Shown one piece after another: positions 7,731 to 15,196 of a DNA stretch of 44,738 nucleotides. The stretch covers positions 99,622 to 144,359 of the forward strand of contig JAFYFU010000019.1 of NCBI GenBank assembly GCA_017543595.1. Direction: 5' to 3'. Under the pieces are notes generated by a model, which was not told where the DNA came from, did no database searches, and saw only the letters and a list, made by a program, of their open reading frames with translations. The DNA comes from Ruminococcus sp. GTDB taxonomy: Bacteria; Bacillota; Clostridia; Oscillospirales; Ruminococcaceae. How positions within the stretch are numbered: position 1 is the first letter of the stretch; the number at the start of each line of letters is the position of its first letter. Both the position numbers and the translations under genes were made by a program.

Positions 7731-7870
7731 AATAAGCCGCCCCTTGACACAATCTGACGATTTTAAATAAGAGGAAAATTGTGCCCTTGTGCTGAGAATG
7801 AGCGTAGCTTGCGGAGCGAATGAAAGCACAAGCCTCAAAAGGCACAATTTGACGATTTTAAATAGAGGTG
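7731..7870 (+). repeat. Structured intergenic element, copy 2 plus a truncated tandem copy, before ecfA2
   Basis: The full copy pairs 7776-7785 (AAATTGTGCC) with 7841-7850 (GGCACAATTT) and 7786-7793 (CTTGTGCT) with 7825-7832 (AGCACAAG). An 8-nt bulge, CCTCAAAA, lies at 7833-7840. The tail TGACGATTTTAAATAGAGGTG provides the ecfA2 Shine-Dalgarno. To its left, 7731-7774 repeats only the 3' part of the element (AATAAGCCGCCCC, then CACAATCTGACGATTTTAAAT and AGAGG), so a truncated copy stands in tandem. The CACAAT of the truncated copy could compete for the same ATTGTG arm. Confidence 0.75.
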
Positions 7871-7876
7871 AAACTG

Positions 7877-8737
7877 TTGGCAGTCCTTGAAACTCAGGAG
7901 CTTACTTATACTTACAGCGAAGGTTCTCCCTTTGAAAAAACCGCTGTTGACCATGTGAATTTGAGAATAGAAGAAGGCGAAATTGTCGGTGTTATGGGGC
8001 ATACGGGTTCTGGAAAATCTACCCTCATACAGCATTTCAACGGTCTTTTGAAACCCACATCGGGAAAAGTCCTGCTTGACGGAAAAGATATATGGGAAAA
8101 CAAGGAAAAAATAAGAGATGTCCGCTTTAAAGTCGGGCTTGTGTTTCAGTACCCAGAATACCAGATATTTGAGGAAACTGTCTATAAGGATATCGCTTTC
8201 GGCTGTAAGAATATGGGGCTTGATGATGCCGAAATAAAACGCCGTGTTTTTGAAACCGCCCACGATATAGGCATAAGGGAGGAACTCCTCCAACGCTCCC
8301 CTTTTGAACTTTCGGGCGGTCAGAAAAGACGTGTCGCCATCGCAGGCGTTATGGCTATGAATCCCGAAATTTTAATCCTTGATGAACCGACCGCAGGTCT
8401 TGACCCCGCAGGCAGGGACAAAATTATAAACCATATAAAAAATTATCATAACAAGACTAAAAATACAGTCCTGATAGTTTCGCACAGTATGGAAGATGTG
8501 GCAGGCTTTGCGGACAAGATTCTTGTTATGAATAAGTCAAAGCTTTTCTGCTATGACGATACAAAAAAAGTTTTCGGCAGGTCTGAGGAAATTTCGGAAA
8601 TAGGTCTTGATGTTCCGCAGATAACAAAAGTTTTCACACAGCTTAAAAAACAGGGACTTGATTTCGGAAAAGAAGTCTATACCGTTGGCTATGCAAAAGA
8701 TTTGCTGATTAAAAATCTCAGGGAAAGGAGTATATAA
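7877..8737 (+). CDS. ecfA2: ECF transporter ATPase A2
   Basis: This is the second ATPase of the ECF module; it pairs with EcfA1 and couples to EcfT. Motifs are Walker A GHTGSGKST, Q-loop VFQYPEYQIFEE, signature LSGGQKRR, Walker B ILDEPTAGLDP and the H-loop VSHSMEDVA. I prefer the TTG at 7877 (286 residues) because AGAGGTG ends 6 nt before it; the in-frame GTG at 7868 is part of that ribosome-binding site. The site is the end of the structured repeat, so expression relative to ecfA1 may be set by that element. The next gene, ecfT, begins 1 bp after the stop. Confidence 0.95.
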   Translation: MAVLETQELTYTYSEGSPFEKTAVDHVNLRIEEGEIVGVMGHTGSGKSTLIQHFNGLLKPTSGKVLLDGKDIWENKEKIRDVRFKVGLVFQYPEYQIFEETVYKDIAFGCKNMGLDDAEIKRRVFETAHDIGIREELLQRSPFELSGGQKRRVAIAGVMAMNPEILILDEPTAGLDPAGRDKIINHIKNYHNKTKNTVLIVSHSMEDVAGFADKILVMNKSKLFCYDDTKKVFGRSEEISEIGLDVPQITKVFTQLKKQGLDFGKEVYTVGYAKDLLIKNLRERSI

Positions 8738-8738
8738 A

Positions 8739-9548
8739 TTGCTTAAAGATATAACAATAGGACAGTTTTTCCCCGGAAACAGCATAATTCACCGCCTTGA
8801 CCCAAGATTCAAGATAGTTATAACGCTTATATATATAATGATGCTTTTCACGGGGAGCGGAGTTTCAAGTCTTGCTGTGGGGGCGGCATTTACTGTTATA
8901 TCTGTATTTCTTTCAAAAATTCCCTTTAAGATGTTCGCAAAAAGCATAAAGCCCCTGCTCCCCTTTCTGCTTGTGACCGCTGTTATAAATCTTTTTCTTG
9001 TTGACAGCGGAGAACTTTATTTCAAGTGGAAATTCATAAAGATAACGGAGGGCGGTGTAAATATAAGCGTTTTCATGGTGATAAGAATAATTCTCCTGAT
9101 AACGGGAAGCTCACTCCTGACATATACCACTTCCCCGATAACTCTGACAGACGCAACGGAAAGACTTCTCTCTCCGCTTAAAAAGCTTAAATTCCCTGTC
9201 CATGAACTCGCAATGATGATGTCAATAGCACTGAGATTCATTCCAACGCTTATAGAAGAAACAGACAAGATTATATCCGCACAGAAAGCCCGTGGCGCAG
9301 AAATAGATACAGGCAGTTTCACAACAAGGGCAAAAAATATGGTTGCTGTTCTTGTTCCCCTGTTTATATCGTCTTTCAGGAGGGCGGACGAACTCGCAAC
9401 GGCTATGGAATGTCGCTGTTACAACGGCGGTGAGGGCAGAACAAGGCTCAGACAGCTTAAATCCTCCCCGAAAGACTATACAGCCCTTGCAATTACAATT
9501 ATATTTTATATTACTGCACTGATAACGGCTCATCTGTTAAAAAGTTAA
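8739..9548 (+). CDS. ecfT: ECF transporter transmembrane subunit T
   Basis: EcfT is the membrane scaffold that links the two ATPases to the substrate-binding S component. The 269-residue protein has hydrophobic stretches at about 24-60, 70-90, 106-130 and 245-266. It carries the two coupling-helix motifs: QKARGAE (about 184-190) and AMECRCYNGGEGRT, where most homologues read AMEARGY or AMEARCY. The arginine is kept in both. Start TTG at 8739 follows AAGGAG. It is tightly packed behind ecfA2. Confidence 0.93.
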   Translation: MLKDITIGQFFPGNSIIHRLDPRFKIVITLIYIMMLFTGSGVSSLAVGAAFTVISVFLSKIPFKMFAKSIKPLLPFLLVTAVINLFLVDSGELYFKWKFIKITEGGVNISVFMVIRIILLITGSSLLTYTTSPITLTDATERLLSPLKKLKFPVHELAMMMSIALRFIPTLIEETDKIISAQKARGAEIDTGSFTTRAKNMVAVLVPLFISSFRRADELATAMECRCYNGGEGRTRLRQLKSSPKDYTALAITIIFYITALITAHLLKS

Positions 9549-9568
9549 TATAATTTGTGGAGATAAAA

Positions 9569-12370
9569 ATGGACAACAAAACAAATAAATTAAAATCTTT
9601 ATCCAATAACAAGACCCTTAAATTCCTTTATGAAAAAGGCATAATCTATGGTGTTCTTTCGTTTCTCATACCTGTATGCATAATGCTTTATGCGTTTTAC
9701 AGGCAGAAAATTCACCCTTTCGGAGATGAACAAATGCTTGTTGTTGACCTGTGGCATCAGTATTTTCCGTTTTTCAAGGTAGAGCGTGAAAAATTACTGA
9801 CGGGCGGCTCGTTTCTGTATTCGTGGCAGAACGGCATGGGTACGAATTTCCTTGCACTGATAGCCTACTATGCCGCAAGCCCTTTAAACTGGATATCAAT
9901 ATTTTTCAATGAGGATTCCGTCCGTGACGCACTCACATATATCTTAATCGCAAAAGTCGGATTCAGCGGACTTTTCTGCAATATATTCCTGAGATACACA
10001 TACAGGCACAAGGATATCTCAACAGTATTTTTCGGCTGTATGTTTGCGCTTTGCAGTTATACTCTCGGCTATTACTGGAATGTAATGTGGTTTGACACGG
10101 TTGCGCTTTTTCCGCTTGTAATGACAGGCATAACGGCAATTTGCAGGGAAAGAAAATGGAAATTATATACAATCGCCCTTGCACTTTCCCTTATATCAAA
10201 TTACTATGTGGGATATTTTACCTGTCTTTTCACGGTATTCATGTTCTTATGCACGGTCATAAACGAAGCAAAGGGCATAAAGGACGGATTTTACAAATTA
10301 TGGCTTATATTCCGTTCTTCTCTTATGGGAGCAGGTCTGGGGGCATTTATATTACTGCCTGCGTATTACGGCTTGCAGCTCACATACAGCGTAAACAATA
10401 CTTTCCCGAAAACGGTTTCATGGGCTGAAAAATGGCAGGATATATTCGCAAATCTCATATCATACAACGAACCCACTCATCTTGAAGGACTGCCAAATTT
10501 CGCCTGCGGTATGCTTGCGGTAATGCTTTTCGGAGTATTTCTCTTTTCGGGCGGAATAAAAATCAGGGAAAAAATATCGGGAATATTTCTGCTTGCACTT
10601 ATAGCCGTAAGCTGTAACATGAATATGCTGAATTTTATATGGCACGGATTCCACACAACAAATCAGTTGCCTTACAGATATTCGTTTATATTCAGTTTTG
10701 TGCTTGTATCGCTTGCATACAGGGCATTTGACGCAATGACCGAAAAGGGCATAAAAATATATCAGATATTTTTGCTTCTGCCTGCGCCGTGTGCAGTTGT
10801 ATTCATGAATTATTTAAGCAACGGAAAAGAGTTTAAATTTGAGGGCGCACTCAAAAGCACATTGATAATGTCCGCTGCATATCTGCTTATTTTTGTAGCC
10901 GTGAAAATTTTCCCATTTAAGGATTACAAAATACGCAGGGCTTGCATAAATTTCATACTTATATTTGCTGTTGTCGGGGAATTGGGCAGTAATGCCGTTA
11001 CGGGAGTAAAAGCTGTCGGAAGTTCAAGTTATTCCGCATATCCGACAAAAAATGAAGATGTTCAGAAAATTCTCAGCGAAATAAGAGAAACTGACAGTTC
11101 GCCTTTTTACAGAACGGAAATGACATACACATATACTCTCAATGACAGCGCATTGTACGGATATACAGGCGTTTCGCAGTTTTCCTCATCGGCAAACGTT
11201 TCTGTTTCAAGGCTTTTCAGAAGGCTCGGACTTTTCGCATCGGAGGCGGGAAACAGATATTATTACAGAATAAGCACTCCTTTTGTAAATTCTCTTTTGG
11301 GAATAAAATATCTGATTTCAAAAAACGGACAGCTTAACACCGAAAATGCTTTCCTTGAATATCAGGACACTTTCGGAAGTACAAGCTGTTATGAGAATAA
11401 ATATGCCCTGCCGTTTGGATTTATGATGAATGAAAAAATTCTTGAACTCCAAGACAGCGATGCTGACAATCCCTTTGAATATCAGAACAAAATATACAGG
11501 CTTGCGCTTGATACCGATGAAAAACTCTACACTCCACAGCCCGTTGCACTTGTAAAATATGACGGAATGAACGTCACAAAAAATAATTTCGGAAATTACA
11601 GCTTCACAAGAGAAGATTCCGATTCAACCGCAAAAAGCACCTATTCATTTGACTGCATGGATAATTATTATCTATACGGCTATGCGACAAGTTCATCATG
11701 CGAAACCGTTGAGGTCAGATGTGATGACGTTTCCGCAGACAATTCCGTAACAATCAACAAATATCCCATAGTTTTCCCTATGGGTGACGGTCAGTCGGGA
11801 GTTACCTCGGAAATTACCATAACAGCCGACAAAGAACATGATTCGGGTTCTTACAAGCTTATGGTATATGCCCTTGACAAGAATCTTTTTGATTCGGCAT
11901 ATGAATCTTTTGCGGACGAACAGCTTGATATAAGCAGTTTTGAAGATACAAAAATAACAGGCAGCATAGAAGTCAAAAATGACGGGGTTTTATATATGCC
12001 CGTCCCGTATGAAAAGGGCTGGAATGTTTACGTTGACGGCGAAAAGACAGAAACTGTCCCTGTTTTAAGCTCAATGCTCGGAGTAAAGCTCTCCGCAGGA
12101 CATCACGATATAAAATTGTCCTATACCCCCGAAGGATTCAATATCGGTCTTGCAGTAAGCTTTGCGTGCCTTGCCTTGTTTTTAATATTCATGTTCGCAG
12201 AAACAAAAAAGAAAAAATCTTTACCTGATATGGGAGATGTGGAAAACAATGAGAAATCTGAAAGTAATGACGGCTTACAGGGGGACGAAATATCACGGAT
12301 TCCAGAGACAAGCCAATGCAGTGACGGTTCAGGAGATTCTGGAGAAACACATATCGAAAGTGCTGAATGA
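9569..12370 (+). CDS. YfhO family membrane protein (putative glycosyltransferase)
   Basis: This 933-residue polytopic protein is typical of the YfhO family, GT-C-like membrane proteins implicated in glycosylation of cell-surface polymers such as lipoteichoic acid. There are about twelve hydrophobic segments in the first ~480 residues, an extracellular domain (about 480-850) and a last transmembrane helix near the C-terminus. An early acidic motif, FGDEQMLVVDLWHQYFPFF, matches the family's conserved first loop. I chose ATG 9569 because GTGGAG at 9557-9562 is its ribosome-binding site. It separates ecfT from truA, which are neighbours in many Firmicutes. The last ~41 residues, rich in Ser, Glu and Gly, are read over the start of truA in another frame and look acquired. 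Confidence 0.82.
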   Translation: MDNKTNKLKSLSNNKTLKFLYEKGIIYGVLSFLIPVCIMLYAFYRQKIHPFGDEQMLVVDLWHQYFPFFKVEREKLLTGGSFLYSWQNGMGTNFLALIAYYAASPLNWISIFFNEDSVRDALTYILIAKVGFSGLFCNIFLRYTYRHKDISTVFFGCMFALCSYTLGYYWNVMWFDTVALFPLVMTGITAICRERKWKLYTIALALSLISNYYVGYFTCLFTVFMFLCTVINEAKGIKDGFYKLWLIFRSSLMGAGLGAFILLPAYYGLQLTYSVNNTFPKTVSWAEKWQDIFANLISYNEPTHLEGLPNFACGMLAVMLFGVFLFSGGIKIREKISGIFLLALIAVSCNMNMLNFIWHGFHTTNQLPYRYSFIFSFVLVSLAYRAFDAMTEKGIKIYQIFLLLPAPCAVVFMNYLSNGKEFKFEGALKSTLIMSAAYLLIFVAVKIFPFKDYKIRRACINFILIFAVVGELGSNAVTGVKAVGSSSYSAYPTKNEDVQKILSEIRETDSSPFYRTEMTYTYTLNDSALYGYTGVSQFSSSANVSVSRLFRRLGLFASEAGNRYYYRISTPFVNSLLGIKYLISKNGQLNTENAFLEYQDTFGSTSCYENKYALPFGFMMNEKILELQDSDADNPFEYQNKIYRLALDTDEKLYTPQPVALVKYDGMNVTKNNFGNYSFTREDSDSTAKSTYSFDCMDNYYLYGYATSSSCETVEVRCDDVSADNSVTINKYPIVFPMGDGQSGVTSEITITADKEHDSGSYKLMVYALDKNLFDSAYESFADEQLDISSFEDTKITGSIEVKNDGVLYMPVPYEKGWNVYVDGEKTETVPVLSSMLGVKLSAGHHDIKLSYTPEGFNIGLAVSFACLALFLIFMFAETKKKKSLPDMGDVENNEKSESNDGLQGDEISRIPETSQCSDGSGDSGETHIESAE

Positions 12371-13007
12371 ACCTGTTACAATAACAGGCTGTTCAAGGAC
12401 AGATACGGGTGTCCATGCAAATCAGTTCTGTTTTAATGTCAAAACAAACAGCAATATAAGATGTTTAGGCTTTACAAGGGGCGTAAACGGCGAACTCCCG
12501 AACGATATTTCAATATTAAGCTGTGAGGACGTTCCCCTTGACTTTCATGCAAGGTTTGACTGCAAAGGGAAAGAGTACATCTACAAAATGCATTGCAGCG
12601 AGTCAAAAAACCCTTTTGCCCCCGACCTTGAATTTCATTACCGCAGAAAATTCAATATTGAAAAGGCAAAAAAAGCCGCTTCTTATCTTGTGGGTACTCA
12701 TGACTTTGCATCTTTTTGTGCTGACTGCACAAATGTTTCAACCACAATACGCACTATTTATGAACTCAAAATAGAAAATTATGGTGAATCAGTGATAATA
12801 CTTGTAAAAGGCAACGGTTTTCTGTATAATATGATTAGGATAATTGCAGGCACTCTTATTGATGTCAGCGAAGGAAGAATCGACCCCGATTCCATTCCCG
12901 ATATACTCAGTGCAAAAGACCGCCTTAAAGCAGGAAGAACCGCTGTGGCACACGGTCTTTACCTCAACAGGGTGTTCTATGACAGTAATGATATGCTTTC
13001 GGAATAA
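12249..13007 (+). CDS. truA: tRNA pseudouridine synthase A (positions 38-40)
   Basis: TruA makes pseudouridine at tRNA positions 38 to 40 in the anticodon arm. From ATG 12249 the protein has 252 residues, beginning MRNLKVMTAYRGTKYHGFQ. The catalytic Asp52 lies in GCSRTDTGVHA. Further family motifs are ARFDCKGKEYIY, the GTHDFASF segment and the C-terminal NGFLYNMIRIIAGTL. An alternative ATG at 12237 is in frame but adds four atypical residues. The gene starts about 120 bp inside yfhO in a +1 frame, so it is probably translated with help from ribosomes finishing yfhO. Confidence 0.94.
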   Translation: MRNLKVMTAYRGTKYHGFQRQANAVTVQEILEKHISKVLNEPVTITGCSRTDTGVHANQFCFNVKTNSNIRCLGFTRGVNGELPNDISILSCEDVPLDFHARFDCKGKEYIYKMHCSESKNPFAPDLEFHYRRKFNIEKAKKAASYLVGTHDFASFCADCTNVSTTIRTIYELKIENYGESVIILVKGNGFLYNMIRIIAGTLIDVSEGRIDPDSIPDILSAKDRLKAGRTAVAHGLYLNRVFYDSNDMLSE

Positions 13008-13021
13008 AGGAGGTCAGCCCG

Positions 13022-14176
13022 ATGGCGGAATACGACGGCTCTGCCGTTACAAACAAAAAAAAACGGAGCAGACGAATAAAAGCATTTATTTTTCTGCTTA
13101 TAGCCGTAATTGTTGCGGGGCTTTATTTTTCAAGAAATATATGGCTTCCGAAAATCAGGGGCGTAAACCATCAGCATGACGTAATAATAAATGACGGTGT
13201 ACTTGCCCGTGGAAATTATCCTATTGAAGTAAGCGGGGGAAATGACTTTCAGCTTGACTGCGTTGGGGAAAATTTCGCCGTACTTACAGATGCCTACCTG
13301 TTTTTCTATAACCAGAAAGGCGAAATAATAAGAAAAAAACAACACGGATATACCAATCCCGTAATGCGGTGTGCAGGCGGCAGCGTCCTTGTATACGAAA
13401 GCGGCGGCGATGATTTCTGCATAGAAAATGCCGAAGATACCGTATATACAAAAAATTTCGGAACAAACATAATGTTTGTCAGAATGAGTGAGGAAGGATA
13501 CATAGCCGCAGTCACAACTTCAAGGAATTATGACTGCGAAATATTCATATATGACACCAAAGGGAATATGATATATGAGAGAAAATGCTTTGAACACGTC
13601 AATGATTTGTGTTTCAATGAGGAAAGCGCAGGCTGTACAATAAGTTTCATAAACGCACAGGACGGTTCAATATCCACTTTTGCGGAGGAAATAAATTTCA
13701 GTCAGGGTGACGAAATATGGAAATCGGAAGGTCTTGACACCGTTGGTCTTGATATATACAGCCATAATTCGGGCGCATTCGTCCTCGGTCTTGATGCCTG
13801 CGGATATATCGAAAACAACGGCGAAATAGTTTCTTTCTACCGCTATGACGGAGAACTCGCAGGAGGAAGCAGTGACGGCATACAGTCCGCTGTCGCCGTG
13901 AACAACTACCCCAGAAGAAAATATATCCTTGCCGTCTTTCCGAACAGCACCAAAAAGCCTATGGAATTTGAATTTGACCAGCCCCTTATTGACGTAACCG
14001 TAAAAGATGATATAATATATGTTATGAGCAAAGAAATGATAATAGCCTACGATTTCACGGGGGCTGTGAGGGCTACCGCAGAAATTTCGGATTCTTACAG
14101 CGGATTTGTAAGAAGCAGTGAACACATATATCTCAAAGGATTCAACAAAATAGACAGAATAGATTATAAATGCTGA
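13022..14176 (+). CDS. DUF5711 family membrane-anchored protein
   Basis: This 384-residue protein has a basic N-terminus with KKKRSRR, then one transmembrane helix (about residues 23-40). The rest lies outside the membrane and consists of repeated beta strands, as expected for a propeller-like domain; blocks such as VLTDAYLFFYNQKGEII, VSFYRYDGEL and IIAYDFTGAV recur at intervals. It fits the DUF5711 family by architecture and by its position next to cvpA. Function is unknown. An AGGAGG stands just before its ATG, 14 bp after truA. Confidence 0.65.
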   Translation: MAEYDGSAVTNKKKRSRRIKAFIFLLIAVIVAGLYFSRNIWLPKIRGVNHQHDVIINDGVLARGNYPIEVSGGNDFQLDCVGENFAVLTDAYLFFYNQKGEIIRKKQHGYTNPVMRCAGGSVLVYESGGDDFCIENAEDTVYTKNFGTNIMFVRMSEEGYIAAVTTSRNYDCEIFIYDTKGNMIYERKCFEHVNDLCFNEESAGCTISFINAQDGSISTFAEEINFSQGDEIWKSEGLDTVGLDIYSHNSGAFVLGLDACGYIENNGEIVSFYRYDGELAGGSSDGIQSAVAVNNYPRRKYILAVFPNSTKKPMEFEFDQPLIDVTVKDDIIYVMSKEMIIAYDFTGAVRATAEISDSYSGFVRSSEHIYLKGFNKIDRIDYKC

Positions 14177-14197
14177 GTAAGTGAAAAGGAGGAAAAT

Positions 14198-14209
14198 ATG
14201 GGTAATTGA
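14198..14209 (+). other. Three-codon mini-ORF with strong ribosome-binding site
   Basis: AAGGAGG at 14186-14192 is followed 5 nt later by ATG GGT AAT TGA. The cvpA ATG lies 19 nt downstream in another frame and has no good ribosome-binding site of its own. Ribosomes may initiate here, stop after three codons and re-initiate at cvpA. Inference from spacing only. Confidence 0.35.
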
Positions 14210-14228
14210 TTCCCCGTATTGAAAATTT

Positions 14229-15125
14229 ATGGAAAATGAATTTTGGTGGCTTTATGATGTCATCGCCGCCGTTATAATAGTTATATGCACGGCAGCAGGC
14301 GCAAAACAGGGGCTTATAAAGTCAGCCTTTCATCTCATGGGATATATATTCGCAGTCGTGCTTGCTTTCTCGATAAGCGGAAATGTTGCAGGCTCAATTT
14401 ACAAAAATACCGTCAGAAGCAGTAATATTGACAAGATTTACAAGTCAATGGACTCGGACTATTTTATGACGCAGTTTCAGAATTACCTCGAAGGTCTTGA
14501 TTACAACATAGTTGTAAAGAAAGAAAAACTTGACAATATTTTTGCCTCGGGAACAGATGTTGACGGTCAGCTTGTCAAATATATAAATAATATCAACGGC
14601 AAAAAAGCCGACAGCGACAATATGCTTGTGAGAAAAATTCACGAAGGCTACGCCCTTGTCACGAGCAAAATCGTAAGCAAGGATTTGAGCAAATATGCCG
14701 CTGTTTCAGCCGCACAGATACTCTCAGACCCCAAAACAAACATAGATGACTTTGCACCGCTTGTCTGCGCCGCCGAAGGAAATTACAAGTCGGGAGCTGC
14801 CTACATAGCCGACAATTATATATCTCAGGCTTACCAGAATGTAATAAAACTTCTTGTATTCACAATAATTCTCATGATTATAGTGCTTCTGACAATTGCT
14901 TTTGTCAAGGCGTTCACAGACAACGAAGCCCACATAACCCCCGGTGCTCATATCATGGGCGGAATTATAGGAGTTGTACACGGGGGAATATTCACATTCG
15001 CCGCAGCCGCAGTTTTAAGGCTGTATGCGATAATGGGAACAAATGAAAATATTTTCTTTGAAAACAGCGCAATAGACCATACTTACATATTCAAGTATTT
15101 CTATAATTTCATAATGAAAATATAA
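14229..15125 (+). CDS. CvpA family membrane protein
   Basis: The 298-residue protein shows the CvpA pattern: a first helix near residues 8-25, then AGAKQGLIKSAFHLMGYIFAVV forming the second helix. A soluble loop region follows (about 50-200), with two more transmembrane helices at about 210-232 and 240-265. CvpA proteins are linked to colicin V production and envelope homeostasis, with no defined biochemistry. It follows the DUF5711 gene, a frequent neighbour. Its translation signal is odd: the strong AGGAGG upstream serves a three-codon ORF rather than this ATG. The family call is good; the start is less certain. Confidence 0.75.
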   Translation: MENEFWWLYDVIAAVIIVICTAAGAKQGLIKSAFHLMGYIFAVVLAFSISGNVAGSIYKNTVRSSNIDKIYKSMDSDYFMTQFQNYLEGLDYNIVVKKEKLDNIFASGTDVDGQLVKYINNINGKKADSDNMLVRKIHEGYALVTSKIVSKDLSKYAAVSAAQILSDPKTNIDDFAPLVCAAEGNYKSGAAYIADNYISQAYQNVIKLLVFTIILMIIVLLTIAFVKAFTDNEAHITPGAHIMGGIIGVVHGGIFTFAAAAVLRLYAIMGTNENIFFENSAIDHTYIFKYFYNFIMKI

Positions 15126-15138
15126 ACGCATACGGGAA

Positions 15139-15159
15139 AGGGCGGATATTATCCGCCCG
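15139..15159 (+). terminator. Hairpin between cvpA and the clpE-like gene
   Basis: GGGCGGAT (15140-15147) pairs with ATCCGCCC (15151-15158) across a 3-nt loop. No T-run follows, so it is a weak intrinsic terminator at best and may instead protect the upstream mRNA 3' end. Confidence 0.45.
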
Positions 15160-15196
15160 TTAAGATAAATTAATTTCTAACAGGAGGATTTGCCCG

